Part shown: positions 8,592 through 17,672 of the stretch, piece by piece
Position numbering within the stretch: the first letter of the stretch is position 1
Layout of the letters: each line of letters opens with the position of its first letter
Assembly (NCBI GenBank): GCA_963709175.1
Contig: CAVPVK010000003.1
Location: 620,001 to 684,000, forward strand
Direction: 5' to 3'
Source of the DNA: JANXQG01 sp963709175
GTDB taxonomy: Bacteria; Planctomycetota; Planctomycetia; Pirellulales; Thermoguttaceae
DNA: 64,000 bases
Made by a program: the position numbers and the translations under genes
The notes under the pieces: model-generated
Seen by the model: only the letters and a program-made list of their open reading frames with translations
Database searches by the model: none
What the model was told of the DNA's origin: nothing

Positions 8592-10283
8592 TTGGACTGG
8601 GTGCAAAACTACAATCCGCTGGCGTCGGCCTTCTGGTCGCCGCTTGTCGCCGCCCTGCCGATCGTGGTTCTTACCGGCTTGCTGCTGTCGGGCGTCGCCG
8701 CGTGGCGGGCCGCAATGAGCGGTTTGGCGATCGCCGTGGCCGTGGCCGTGGTAGTGTTTAAAATGCCCGCGGCGGCGGCCGCCTCCGCCGCCTTGTATGG
8801 TACCTGCTTCGGGCTGATGCCCATCGGCTGGATCGTGTTCTCGGCCGTGTTTTTGTACAACCTCACGGTCCGCAGCGGACAGTTCCAGGTCGTCAAGTAC
8901 TCTGTGGCCGCCATTTCGCCCGACCGGCGGATGCAGGCACTCCTCATCGCCTTCTGCTTTGGCAGTTTCCTCGAAGGCGGGGCGGGGTTCGGAGCACCAG
9001 TGGCCATCACGTCGGCCCTGCTGATCGGGTTGGGGTTCCCGCCCTTGTATGCCGCTGGACTGGCGCTTCTGGCCAACACGTCGCCCGTTGCTTTCGGCTC
9101 GATCGGCATTCCCATAACGACGCTGGCCCATGTCGCAGGCGTGAACGAATTGGCCCTCGGCCAGATGGCAGCGCAGCAACTTACGCCCTTCGCCTTGATT
9201 ATTCCCGCCTGGCTGGTTGTCGTGATGTCGGGCTGGAAGGGGCTCAAGGGGGCTTGGCTGGCGGTGTTGCTCTGCGGCGGATGCTACGCGACCATCCAGT
9301 TAGTTGTGGCGACTTTTCACGGACCCTCGCTGGTCAACGTGTTGTCGGGCCTTGGCTCGCTCGTGTTGCTGACGATCCTCCTGAGACTTTGGCAACCCAA
9401 GGAGATTTGTGGCTTTCCCGAAGAGCGAGTAGCAGCCTCCGGAAGCGAGGCGAGCAATGGCACGACGGTGGCCACCGCCCCGGCCCAGTCCGCCGGACAG
9501 ATCGCCTATGCCTGGATGCCCTGGGTCCTGTTGTCGGCGGCAATCTCGCTCTGGGGTTGGCCCGCCTGCAAAGACGTGCTCGATCGCGGCTTCCTGGCGG
9601 CGGCCCAAGCGGTGGGCGGCGGGGAGTCGAGCAAGATCACAATGCCGGGCCTGAACGTCTATCGGACCTTTCCGGCGGAAGCAGCGGCGCCGGGAACGGA
9701 CCGCGCGGCCAAGCCCATGGAGGCCACTTACGACTACAACTTTCTGGCGACCAGCGGCAGCGGCGTTTTTCTGGCGGCGATTGCGGCGGCCTTCTGGCTG
9801 CGGATCTCGCCGCGGGTGTTTCTCGATGAGTTCTGGAAGACGCTCATGGGAGTTCGCTGGGCTCTGCTGACCATCGCCTGCATGCTGGCACTGGCCTACA
9901 CCATGAAGTTCAGCGGGGCCGACGTCACACTGGGCATGGTCTTCGTCCATACCGGCCGGTTCTATCCGCTATTCGCCCCCTTGCTGGGCTGGGTCGGCGT
10001 CGTAGTCACCGGATCCGACACCTCGTCCAACGCCATGTTCGGCAGTCTGCAACGGATCACCGCCCAGCGGCTGGGTTTGAACCCGGTGCTGATCGTGGCC
10101 AGTAACTCCACCGGCGGCGTGATGGGAAAAATGATTGCGGCGCAGAGCGTCGCGGTCGCCGCCGCCGCCACCGACCAGAAAAACGGCGAGGGGCGGATCC
10201 TGCGTTTTGTGTTGCTGCACAGCATCGTGCTGGCCGTCCTGGTCGGGCTTCTTACGATGGCCATGCAAATGCTTCATTCCTGA
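8592..10283 (+). CDS. lctP: L-lactate permease family transporter
   Basis: A 563-residue polytopic membrane protein of the LctP (LldP/GlcA) family, which imports L-lactate and in some members glycolate, probably by proton symport. Family signatures include FGSFLEGGAGFGAPVAI, SPVAFGSIGIPI and TGSDTSSNAMFGSLQ near the C-terminus, with about 14 hydrophobic helices. A central loop (about 280-385) is more polar and slightly longer than in short relatives. The start is TTG at 8592 with AGGAAAG upstream; no better ATG exists. It stands alone on the plus strand and its last 10 bases overlap the end of the ferredoxin-NuoB gene on the other strand. Lactate versus glycolate cannot be decided from sequence. 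Confidence 0.92.
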   Translation: MDWVQNYNPLASAFWSPLVAALPIVVLTGLLLSGVAAWRAAMSGLAIAVAVAVVVFKMPAAAAASAALYGTCFGLMPIGWIVFSAVFLYNLTVRSGQFQVVKYSVAAISPDRRMQALLIAFCFGSFLEGGAGFGAPVAITSALLIGLGFPPLYAAGLALLANTSPVAFGSIGIPITTLAHVAGVNELALGQMAAQQLTPFALIIPAWLVVVMSGWKGLKGAWLAVLLCGGCYATIQLVVATFHGPSLVNVLSGLGSLVLLTILLRLWQPKEICGFPEERVAASGSEASNGTTVATAPAQSAGQIAYAWMPWVLLSAAISLWGWPACKDVLDRGFLAAAQAVGGGESSKITMPGLNVYRTFPAEAAAPGTDRAAKPMEATYDYNFLATSGSGVFLAAIAAAFWLRISPRVFLDEFWKTLMGVRWALLTIACMLALAYTMKFSGADVTLGMVFVHTGRFYPLFAPLLGWVGVVVTGSDTSSNAMFGSLQRITAQRLGLNPVLIVASNSTGGVMGKMIAAQSVAVAAAATDQKNGEGRILRFVLLHSIVLAVLVGLLTMAMQMLHS

Positions 10284-11035
10284 ATTCGCCCCAATAGCCG
10301 CAGCAGCCCGTCCAGGATCGTGACCGGATGCGGCGGGCAACCGGGAATGAAGAGATCAACCGGCAGCAGCGTCGAGCAGCCGTTGTGGACCTCGCGGTGA
10401 TCAACGAAGGGACCTCCGCTGATCGCGCAGGCGCCGACGGCAATCACCAGCTTGGGGGAGGGCACGGCGGCGTAGGTCTCCATCAAGGCAGCCCGCATGT
10501 TCTCACTCACCGGGCCGGTGACCACGATGCCGTCGGCATGGCGGGGCGAGGCGACGAACTGGATGCCGAAACGGCCCATGTCGAAGACCACCGTGCCCAG
10601 CACGTTGAGGTCCGCCTCGCAGGCGTTGCAGCCCCCCGCGCTCACCTGGCGGAGTTTGAGCGAACGGCCGAACAGCCGCCGCGATTTCTCTTCCAGGGCA
10701 CCGGCCAGTTGGAAGGCCCGACCGTCGGTGAGGAGGTCCTCGCGCCGCCGCGTCGCCAGGCGATAGTCGTGGGTGAAGCCAACGGCGCCGGTGGGACAGG
10801 CCTCGGTGCAGTCGGTGCAGAACAGACATCGCCCCAGGTCCAATCGCCCCTCGCCGCCGTCGAGCTGAATCGCCCCCGTTGGGCAGGCCTCGGCGCAGGC
10901 GCGGCATCCCTCGCCGCACTTGGCCCGATCGATGACCGGCAGACCGCGGAAACGATCCGGCAACGAGGGCGGTTGGTCCGGAAAGCCGATTGTGCGATGT
11001 CCTTGTTTCAGTCGTGCAAGGGCGATGGAAAGCAT
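10274..11035 (-). CDS. Fusion of 2x[4Fe-4S] ferredoxin and NuoB-like subunit (HyfH-HyfI type)
   Basis: This 253-residue protein combines two electron-transfer subunits of complex-I-like enzymes. Residues about 37-95 hold two ferredoxin motifs: C-x3-C-x2-C-x3-CP (CGEGCRACAEACP) and C-x2-C-x2-C-x3-CP (CLFCTDCTEACP). Residues about 125-250 form the NuoB/hydrogenase-small-subunit fold with the N2-type ligands in GGCNACEADLN, GACAISGG and IPGCPPHP. In E. coli Hyf these are separate proteins (HyfH and HyfI). It would pass electrons towards the interface with the large subunit encoded 8 bases upstream. All cluster cysteines are present, so this subunit should be redox-active even though the large subunit has lost its nickel site. 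Confidence 0.88.
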   Translation of the reverse strand: MLSIALARLKQGHRTIGFPDQPPSLPDRFRGLPVIDRAKCGEGCRACAEACPTGAIQLDGGEGRLDLGRCLFCTDCTEACPTGAVGFTHDYRLATRRREDLLTDGRAFQLAGALEEKSRRLFGRSLKLRQVSAGGCNACEADLNVLGTVVFDMGRFGIQFVASPRHADGIVVTGPVSENMRAALMETYAAVPSPKLVIAVGACAISGGPFVDHREVHNGCSTLLPVDLFIPGCPPHPVTILDGLLRLLGRIQE

Positions 11036-11043
11036 GGGGAGTT

Positions 11044-12585
11044 TTAGAGGTCGTGGCCGCAGTAGGAAAGGTTGAAACTCTTATTGCAAAGGGGAAAGTC
11101 GGAAATTTGCTGGTTCCGCAGTGCCATGGCCAGCCCGAACCAGTTGCGAAACGATGGATCGACGACCTTGCAGGCGGCGAAGCGGCCGTCATGCCCGGTG
11201 ATGGCGACGTGGCAGACCTCGCCGCGCCATCCCTCGATGAGGGTTACGGTCGCCTGATCGGCGGCCGGCGGCCCGGCAGGCGCGATTACCGGGCCCCCCG
11301 GCATGGCCTCGATTTGTTCCGCCAGGAACGCCAGTGAACGCTGTACCTCCAGCCAGCGGACGTGCGCCCGGGCGAAAACATCGCCGGTGTGCCACGTGGA
11401 AACGGGAATATGGGCGAAGCGGTAGATGCCGTAGGGAAAATCGCGGCGGACGTCCCGCGCCGTGCCGCAGGCCCGAGCCGCCACGCCGACCAGGCCAAGC
11501 TGATGGCAAACTTCCGGCGTGACCGTGCCGGTACCGTCGAAGCGGGCCATCACCGAGGGCGAGTCCCAGAGCAGTTCCACGGCGGAGTGGGCATCGCGGT
11601 TGATGGCTTTCAATCGCTGCCGCAGTTTATCGATGACGTCGTCATCGATATCGAAACCAACGCCGCCCGGCCGAACCATGCCCCGGCTGAAGCGATTGCC
11701 ACAGAGCAGGGCCGTGGCATTTAGCGCGTCGCCGCGAATGCGGCCGCAGTACGAGGCCGTGGGCAGAAAACCGACGTCGCCGGCCAATGCCCCCAGATCG
11801 CCGATGTGGTTGGCGACCCGCTCCAACTCCAGGGCTAAGCCACGGAGGAACTGGGCGCGGGCCGGCACGCGGGTCGCGGTCAGGGCCTCGACGGCCCGGC
11901 AGTAGGCGGTCGCATGGGCGGCAGTGCTGTCACCGGCCAAGGTCTCGGCATAGTGCAAGGTGCGGCGGGTCGGACCGCCGATCATCGCTCGTTCCACGCC
12001 GCGATGCTGATAGCCCAGGGAGATCTCTAGATGGTAGACCGTTTCGCCATGGCATTGGAAGCGAAAATGGCCCGGCTCGATGACGCCGGCATGGACCGGG
12101 CCGACTGCTACTTCATGGACCTCGTCGCCCAACATCTTGAAGAAGTTGGCGGCGTCGACAGGTGGCGCAGCAGGGTACCCGCTTGCGGGTGTGGCTGCCA
12201 GGGCAGGCGAAGCGCCAGCACCACCATTGCGTCCGGGGAAGCGCACCGGCTTCAGCCAGGGATGGCCGAGCGGCCGAATGCCCCATTGCTCGAAGATTTC
12301 ACGCTCGAAGAGATGGGCCTGCGGGCAGTCGGGCGTGATCGCGTCATACTGCTGGGCGACGTCGGCCGAGACAACCGCCACGTCGCCTTCCTCGGCCCGG
12401 CCCAGTGCGGCGAAGAGCCGCAGCGTTCCCGCCGCCGAAGCATAGGCGAACAGCGCCGATAGACGTGCCCCTGCGGTGATGCCGTCGATGATTTCCTGGC
12501 GAAATGACTCGATCGGCAGCAGCGGGCAATCGGCCAGGGAAAAGGCGTGGCCGTTATGGACTAGTGCGCAATTGTTGAATGGCAT
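11044..12585 (-). CDS. HyfG/NuoCD-like large subunit lacking the NiFe-binding cysteines (Ehr type)
   Basis: Starting at ATG 12585, which shares bases with the hyfF stop (TGATG), the 513-residue product fuses a NuoC-like domain (about 1-150) to a NuoD/hydrogenase-large-subunit domain. In [NiFe] enzymes the first motif is C-G-x-C; here the aligned segment is ETLAGDSTAAHATAY, with Ala and Ser in place of both cysteines. The C-terminal DPCxxC is DPSFRN. The tail DFPLCNKSFNLSY is typical of hydrogenase-related proteins of this kind. It cannot hold a NiFe centre. Published work describes such assemblies as Ehr (energy-converting-hydrogenase-related) complexes of unknown substrate. A Pro/Ala-rich in-frame stretch (about 117-141) looks inserted. 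Confidence 0.87.
   Translation of the reverse strand: MPFNNCALVHNGHAFSLADCPLLPIESFRQEIIDGITAGARLSALFAYASAAGTLRLFAALGRAEEGDVAVVSADVAQQYDAITPDCPQAHLFEREIFEQWGIRPLGHPWLKPVRFPGRNGGAGASPALAATPASGYPAAPPVDAANFFKMLGDEVHEVAVGPVHAGVIEPGHFRFQCHGETVYHLEISLGYQHRGVERAMIGGPTRRTLHYAETLAGDSTAAHATAYCRAVEALTATRVPARAQFLRGLALELERVANHIGDLGALAGDVGFLPTASYCGRIRGDALNATALLCGNRFSRGMVRPGGVGFDIDDDVIDKLRQRLKAINRDAHSAVELLWDSPSVMARFDGTGTVTPEVCHQLGLVGVAARACGTARDVRRDFPYGIYRFAHIPVSTWHTGDVFARAHVRWLEVQRSLAFLAEQIEAMPGGPVIAPAGPPAADQATVTLIEGWRGEVCHVAITGHDGRFAACKVVDPSFRNWFGLAMALRNQQISDFPLCNKSFNLSYCGHDL
12165..12235 (-). repeat. In-frame repeat-like insert in the HyfG-like gene
   Basis: The segment encodes GGAGASPALAATPASGYPAAPP, a low-complexity run between the NuoC-like and NuoD-like domains. 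It contains the palindromic bits gggtaccc and cccgcttgcggg. Its sequence style resembles the insert in amt (36494-36540) and the noncoding stretch at 7698-7740. Confidence 0.45.
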
Positions 12586-14081
12586 CAATTGCCTCCAATC
12601 GCCGCCGCGGCGTGTTTCAACAGATCCGTCAACTGCGGCGGCACGTAAACACCCAGCATCAAGACCGCCACCCCCAGCACCATCGCCGGCGCGATTGACC
12701 ATAACGGCTCGCGCCGCGCTTGGGGAAGCTCCGGTGATCCGGCCCCGCAAAGCGCCGCGGGCGGCGGACCATAGGCCATGCGAAGGAAAATCGTCGCCAT
12801 GCCCACGAACACGGCCGCCAACGCCACGAGGTAGGCCACGGCCACTATCGGGCGGTCGGCATCGAATATGCCTTTGAGGATTGTCAACTCGCTGACAAAT
12901 GGCCCGAATGGCGGCGAGCCGACAATCGCCAGAAAACCGGCCAGCCAAATCACGCCCGTTGCCGGCAAGATCCGCAGCACGCCGCGGACGCGGGTCGTCG
13001 ACTTGGTACGGTAGATCGCTAGGATGTTGCCGGCCGCCAGGAACAACATAGCCTTGGTCAGAGAATGGTTGACGGCGTGCAACATTGCGCCGAAAGCGGC
13101 CGCGCCGCCAATGCCGACGCCCAGCGAGAGGATGCCCATGTGCTCGACGCTGGAATAGGCCAGCATCCGCTTGAAATCGGCCTGGCCCAGAATGAACACG
13201 GCGGCCACGCCCATTGAGATCAGCCCGAAAAGCACCAGCAGATCGGAACTGAACGCGGCCAGGTTGGCAGCGGCCAGCAGGGCATGTCCGCGGAGAATTG
13301 TGATGAACGCGCAGTTCAGCAAGGCCCCCGAGAGCAGCGCCGATACCAGCGACGGCGCCTCGCTGTGGGCGTCGGGCAGCCAGGTATGCAGGGGCGCGAG
13401 CCCCATCTTCGTCCCATAGCCGACCAGGAGGAAGAGGAATCCCGCCTTCAACCAAAGCGGATTCAAGCTGCCGGCGCGGGCCATAAGGTCGTCGATCGTC
13501 AGCGAGACGGCTGGACTGCCCGGCGAATGCGCGGCGACTGCCACAAAGAAATTACCCAGCAGCGCCAGGGCGATGCCCACCGAGCAGATCAAGAGGTATT
13601 TCCAGGTCGCCTCCAGCGAGCGGTGGTGGCGATGGAAGTAGATCAGCGGGGCGCTGGCCAGCGTGGTGGCCTCCACGCCCACCCACATCAGACCGAGGTG
13701 GCGGCTGACGGCCACCAGCGTCATAGTCGCCTGGAACAAGAGCAGGCACCCGACGAAGACGGCCTCGGGAAAGTTCTCGAAGGGCAGCTCCTCTTCGTCC
13801 GGCTGCCGGCTCGATCGTTCTTCCTTGGCAAGAAACCCGACCGCGTAAATGGCGGCCGCCAGAAACAGCGCGGTCGTTATGCCGAGGAAGAGCAAGGACA
13901 TGTCGTCCAGGGCCATCCAGCCGTTGAGCACTGCCGGCGGCCGATCAAACCAGCAGCCGCCGACGAGGGCTGCGTGTGCCGCGGCGGCCGCCAAGAGCAA
14001 GATCCGCCGCGGCCAGTTCGGCCGAACGGCCATTGCCGTCAGTCCAGCCACCGCGGGTGTCAACAACAAGGCCCAAATCAT
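12585..14081 (-). CDS. hyfF: Hydrogenase-4 component F-like proton-translocating subunit
   Basis: A 498-residue antiporter-like membrane protein of the NuoL/M/N-Mrp family. Signatures are MWVGVEATTLASAPLI (the conserved TM5 glutamate), TKMGLAPLHTWLPDAHSEAPS (TM7 lysine region) and MLAYSSVEHMG, as in HyfF. About 14 transmembrane helices are evident. It would conduct protons or sodium driven by electron transfer in the peripheral arm. The ATG at 14081 follows the hyfE stop by 4 bases, and its stop overlaps the start of the large-subunit gene. The gene is intact, and its presence with hyfB gives two antiporter-like pumps in the complex. Confidence 0.92.
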   Translation of the reverse strand: MIWALLLTPAVAGLTAMAVRPNWPRRILLLAAAAAHAALVGGCWFDRPPAVLNGWMALDDMSLLFLGITTALFLAAAIYAVGFLAKEERSSRQPDEEELPFENFPEAVFVGCLLLFQATMTLVAVSRHLGLMWVGVEATTLASAPLIYFHRHHRSLEATWKYLLICSVGIALALLGNFFVAVAAHSPGSPAVSLTIDDLMARAGSLNPLWLKAGFLFLLVGYGTKMGLAPLHTWLPDAHSEAPSLVSALLSGALLNCAFITILRGHALLAAANLAAFSSDLLVLFGLISMGVAAVFILGQADFKRMLAYSSVEHMGILSLGVGIGGAAAFGAMLHAVNHSLTKAMLFLAAGNILAIYRTKSTTRVRGVLRILPATGVIWLAGFLAIVGSPPFGPFVSELTILKGIFDADRPIVAVAYLVALAAVFVGMATIFLRMAYGPPPAALCGAGSPELPQARREPLWSIAPAMVLGVAVLMLGVYVPPQLTDLLKHAAAAIGGN

Positions 14082-14085
14082 GCGA

Positions 14086-14742
14086 TCAATCCTTCAATGC
14101 CGAGAGTCGATCGGTATCGATGTGATCGAACTCGCGGCTGATGTGGTGGATTGCAATGCCCATCACGAAAACGGCAACGAAAACATCCAGCAGCACGCCC
14201 ATCTCGACCAGCAGTGCATGCTCGACGGCGAAGGCCACTCCAAAGGCGTATATGCCGTTTTCCATGGCCAGGTAGCCCAGCGTTTGCATGACCGCCTTCC
14301 TGCGGCCCACGATCAGCAGCAGCCCAACCATCATGGTGAACAGGGCCACGGGCACGAGGAAAGCCGTACTGCACCCAGAGTGTGCCCGATCGGGCAGTGG
14401 CAGCCGCCCGGCGAGGTGCAGGGCGGCCGCCAGCAGGGCCAATCCCAGCAGGAGCGAAGTGGTGAAGCCGACCAGTGGATCGTCTTCGGTCTGCACGCCG
14501 GCCTCGCGGGCCGCCCGGCGGAGCAACCAAGGGAGGATGCCGGCCTTGATGACGGTGCCCATTCCGGCCAAAAGCAGCAGGCGCGGCCCCATGTCGTCCC
14601 GCTGGGCCAGCAAGAGGATAATGCCCAGCAGGACCGCCTGCACGGCAACTGTGCGGATGCACGCCGCGATGCGGCTGGAACCGAGCATGTGCAGGTTCGT
14701 GAGGATCAACAGGACCAAAGTTGCATCAAGCCAGGGATTCAC
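14086..14742 (-). CDS. hyfE: Hydrogenase-4 component E-like membrane subunit
   Basis: A 218-residue protein with about six to seven hydrophobic helices, matching HyfE (a fusion related to NuoK and part of NuoJ). The conserved MENGIYAFGVAFAVEHALLVE segment carries the membrane glutamates expected for the NuoK-like channel, and the C-terminal VMGIAIHHISREFDHID is typical of HyfE. It starts three bases after the hyfC stop and ends four bases before hyfF, so it is translationally packed within the module. It should form part of the membrane arm linking hyfC to the antiporter subunits. Confidence 0.9.
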   Translation of the reverse strand: MNPWLDATLVLLILTNLHMLGSSRIAACIRTVAVQAVLLGIILLLAQRDDMGPRLLLLAGMGTVIKAGILPWLLRRAAREAGVQTEDDPLVGFTTSLLLGLALLAAALHLAGRLPLPDRAHSGCSTAFLVPVALFTMMVGLLLIVGRRKAVMQTLGYLAMENGIYAFGVAFAVEHALLVEMGVLLDVFVAVFVMGIAIHHISREFDHIDTDRLSALKD

Positions 14743-14745
14743 GCC

Positions 14746-15663
14746 TCACCTCATGACAAGCACCAAGGCCAGGATCGAAAGGACCGAGGCGGCGACCAGG
14801 AATTGCGGCACGCGGACTAGCCGCAGCCGGGCCATTGTCGATTCGATCGCGCCGACCATTGCGGCCAGCAGCAGCATGCCGCCCAGGCTGGCGGCCAGAT
14901 CGATTGCCAACCATCCGCTCCGCACGGGCACGAGGATGCCGATCAGCAGCGCGCCGAGCACCCAGAGCTTGAGCATGGCCCCGTATTGGATCAAAGCGAA
15001 GTCGGGGCCGCTATGGTCCAAGACCATGACCTCGTGGATCATCGTCAGTTCCAGGTGGGTGTTGGGGTCGTCAACGGGAATCCGGGCGTTCTCGGCCAGG
15101 AAGACGATCAACATCGCCGCGGCCACCAGCAACAAGGCCGGGCCGGCTGGGGTCGCCATCGCGCCGAAGTTCACCGTCTTGTACATGACGCTCACAGAAA
15201 GGCTGTGCCCTTGGGTGGCCACCGCTGCCAGCCCCAACAGTAAGGCCGGTTCGGCCAGGGCCGAGAAGAAAACCTCGCGGCTGGCGCCCATGCCCTCGAA
15301 GCTGGAACCCGTGTCCAAGGCGGCGAGCACTGTGAAAAACCGCATCAATCCCAAAACGTAGGCCGCCAAGAGGAAGTCGCCGGGAAACGCCAGCAGCCCC
15401 GGCACGCCGCCCAGCGGCACGATCAACAAGGCCGTGGCCGCGCAGGCCAGCCCGATCGTCGGTCCGGCGATGAAGAGCCAGGTCGTAGTCCTGCTGTAGA
15501 CCGCGCCTTTGCAGAGAAGCTTGCTGAGATCGTAGTAGGCCTGAACCAGCGGCGGGCCGCGCCGTCCGGCAAACCATGCCTTGACACGATTGATGATGCC
15601 CGGCAGTAGAGGGGCCAGCGCCAAGGCGAGCACGATGTGGGCGAGCGAGGCTATTGTCGACAT
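14746..15663 (-). CDS. hyfC: NuoH-like membrane subunit (HyfC/HycD type)
   Basis: A 305-residue subunit that anchors the peripheral arm and contributes the quinone- or cofactor-side chamber in complex-I-like enzymes. The key cytoplasmic loop reads AENARIPVDDPNTHLELTMIHE, the hallmark of NuoH/HycD with its acidic cluster. YYDLSKLLCKGAVYS near residue 50 is also typical. I choose the ATG at 15663, which overlaps the hyfB stop as TGATG, over an upstream ATG at 15678 inside hyfB. About eight transmembrane helices are present. Confidence 0.93.
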   Translation of the reverse strand: MSTIASLAHIVLALALAPLLPGIINRVKAWFAGRRGPPLVQAYYDLSKLLCKGAVYSRTTTWLFIAGPTIGLACAATALLIVPLGGVPGLLAFPGDFLLAAYVLGLMRFFTVLAALDTGSSFEGMGASREVFFSALAEPALLLGLAAVATQGHSLSVSVMYKTVNFGAMATPAGPALLLVAAAMLIVFLAENARIPVDDPNTHLELTMIHEVMVLDHSGPDFALIQYGAMLKLWVLGALLIGILVPVRSGWLAIDLAASLGGMLLLAAMVGAIESTMARLRLVRVPQFLVAASVLSILALVLVMR

Positions 15664-17651
15664 CAGCCGAGTTTCCAAATCAAGAGGAAGAGGATTGTGA
15701 CGGCAATGTAGAGCACGTAGACCTGGATCCGCCCTTGTTGCAGCCCATGCAGCTTGGAGGCCAGCCAGGCGATGCCCAGGAAGAGCGGCTCGTAGATATA
15801 ACGTCGGAAGAGGTCGGGCCCGCGGGTGTGCAGACTGGCCGACAGGGGAAACAGCCCTTCAGGCGGATGGATCTCGTCGCGCGGTCGCTGGAAGAAGCGA
15901 AACATCTGAGTCAATGGCCGCGCGAAGGACGATGCCGTGTACTGCATCCGCGCCGTCGGGGCGGAGTAACCGCAGCCCCAAGTGCTTGCCCGCCCCAGAG
16001 TGCGGCCAGCGAGCAGCTTGCGGCGAGCGAAGACAATGACCGCGATCAGCCCAAGCAAGATGTACGAGGCGCAGGCGACGCCCGCCAGTGGCGCGACGGC
16101 CGAACTTGTATTTGCTACCACGGCATCTGGCATGCTCTTCGATAAAACAACGGCTACCGCCGGCCAAAGCAAACGCGGCCACAAAGGCGCCGCCAGCGCG
16201 GCCGACGCGCACAGACAGGCAAGTACGACCATTGGCCAGCGCATCGCCGCGGGGGCTTCGTGGGCGTGCGCCGCCTCGTCGCTCCGTGCCTGGCCGAGAA
16301 AAACGATGCCGAAGGCCCTAGTGAAGCACGCGGCCGCCAGTCCGCCGATGAGGGCCAGGCTGCCAACGACCGCAACGACCATCATGGGCCATGCCGCGCC
16401 GCCGTGGGCCTGGCTGGTCAGCGGGGCCGCGGCGGCGAGGTAAATCAAGAACTCGCTGAGAAAGCCGTTCAAGGGCGGCAGTCCGGAAATAGCCGCTGCG
16501 CCCACGAGAAACGCCGCGGCGGTGACCGGCATGCGGCGGATCAGTCCGCCCAGGCGATCGAGTTCGCCCGTCCCGGCCGCGTGCAGCACCGACCCGGCGC
16601 CGAGGAACAGCAGGCCCTTGAAGAGGGCGTGGTTGACGACGTGCAACAAGGCGCCGGCGAAGCCGAGGGCCGCCATCGTCGCGTTACCGTTGCTGGTTCC
16701 CAGAATACCGACGCCGATTCCCATGGTAATGATGCCGATGTTCTCCACGCTGCTATAGGCCAGCAGGCGTTTCAGATCGTGCTGCGACAAGGCATAGAGC
16801 ACGCCCAGGATGCCCGACACCGCACCGATGGCCACCAGCGTCCATCCCCACCATGCCGGCGGCGGCCCGAGCAACGTGAGGATGCGCAGCAGCCCGTAAA
16901 TGCCCGTCTTGATCATCACGCCACTCATCACGGCCGACACGTGCGCGGGCGCGGCAGGGTGAGCCTCCGGCAACCAGACGTGCATGGGAATGAAACCGGC
17001 CTTGGTGCCGAAACCGATCACGGCCAATAGAAAGAGGATGCCGGGCCCCGTCGACGCAGCCGAGAACCGCTCGAAGTCCAGCGACCCGGCATGCTTGCCC
17101 AGCAGCAGGAACAACGCCAGGAGAAAGGCCGTGCCCAGGTGCATGGCGACGAGATAGGTCCACGCGGCGCGGCGGACGCCCTCTTTTTCGTCTTCCCAGA
17201 TCACAAGAAAGAACGATGCCAGCGACATCAGCTCCCAGCTCACGAGGAACAGCACGCCGTTTCGCGCGACGACGACCAGGAGCATGGCGGCAGTCAGCAG
17301 GTTGAAGAAGAACCAAGGCACGCCCAGGTTCTTCCGTCCCGCGTGTAACTGAAGATAGGCGCTGCCGTAGACGGCCGCCAGCATCGTCACCGCCGCGATC
17401 GCGGCCGCGAAGACCGCCGATAGCGGGTCGATCTCCATGTTGGCCGAGGCCAGCGGCAAGTGCCACGCCAGGTGTAGCGACTGCGACTGCCCGGAGACAA
17501 GCACTCCGAACGAAAGTACCAGGACCACCGCGCCGCCCGCCACGGCGCCGACTGCGCCTGCCAGGCAGGCAAGCCGAGGACGCTTGCCCAGGGCCGCCGC
17601 GAGGACGCCTGCGGTCGATAGAATCACCAGTGCCACGAGAAAGCAAACCAT
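15663..17651 (-). CDS. hyfB: Hydrogenase-4 component B-like proton-translocating subunit
   Basis: A 662-residue NuoL-family antiporter-like protein with about 16 helices and a C-terminal extension. Diagnostic segments are FLVSWELMSLASFFLVIWE, TKAGFIPMHVWLPEAHPAAPAHVSA and LLAYSSVENIGIITMG. The tail STWGCGYSAPTARMQYTASSFA is specific to HyfB/HycC-type rather than complex-I NuoL. It is the first structural gene of the module, 21 bases after the HTH-PtsN gene. With hyfF it provides the ion-pumping part of the complex. Confidence 0.93.
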   Translation of the reverse strand: MVCFLVALVILSTAGVLAAALGKRPRLACLAGAVGAVAGGAVVLVLSFGVLVSGQSQSLHLAWHLPLASANMEIDPLSAVFAAAIAAVTMLAAVYGSAYLQLHAGRKNLGVPWFFFNLLTAAMLLVVVARNGVLFLVSWELMSLASFFLVIWEDEKEGVRRAAWTYLVAMHLGTAFLLALFLLLGKHAGSLDFERFSAASTGPGILFLLAVIGFGTKAGFIPMHVWLPEAHPAAPAHVSAVMSGVMIKTGIYGLLRILTLLGPPPAWWGWTLVAIGAVSGILGVLYALSQHDLKRLLAYSSVENIGIITMGIGVGILGTSNGNATMAALGFAGALLHVVNHALFKGLLFLGAGSVLHAAGTGELDRLGGLIRRMPVTAAAFLVGAAAISGLPPLNGFLSEFLIYLAAAAPLTSQAHGGAAWPMMVVAVVGSLALIGGLAAACFTRAFGIVFLGQARSDEAAHAHEAPAAMRWPMVVLACLCASAALAAPLWPRLLWPAVAVVLSKSMPDAVVANTSSAVAPLAGVACASYILLGLIAVIVFARRKLLAGRTLGRASTWGCGYSAPTARMQYTASSFARPLTQMFRFFQRPRDEIHPPEGLFPLSASLHTRGPDLFRRYIYEPLFLGIAWLASKLHGLQQGRIQVYVLYIAVTILFLLIWKLG

Positions 17652-17672
17652 GAGCGAAGCGTTTTCCTTGCC

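Noticed and set aside
11044..12585. Calling the large subunit an active [NiFe] hydrogenase
   Set aside because: Both cysteine pairs needed for nickel are absent, so only the hydrogenase-related fold can be claimed.
12586..13455. Upstream extension of the HyfG-like frame (open from 13455)
   Set aside because: It is an antisense-like shadow within hyfF in another frame; the ATG at 12585 overlaps the hyfF stop and begins the conserved protein.
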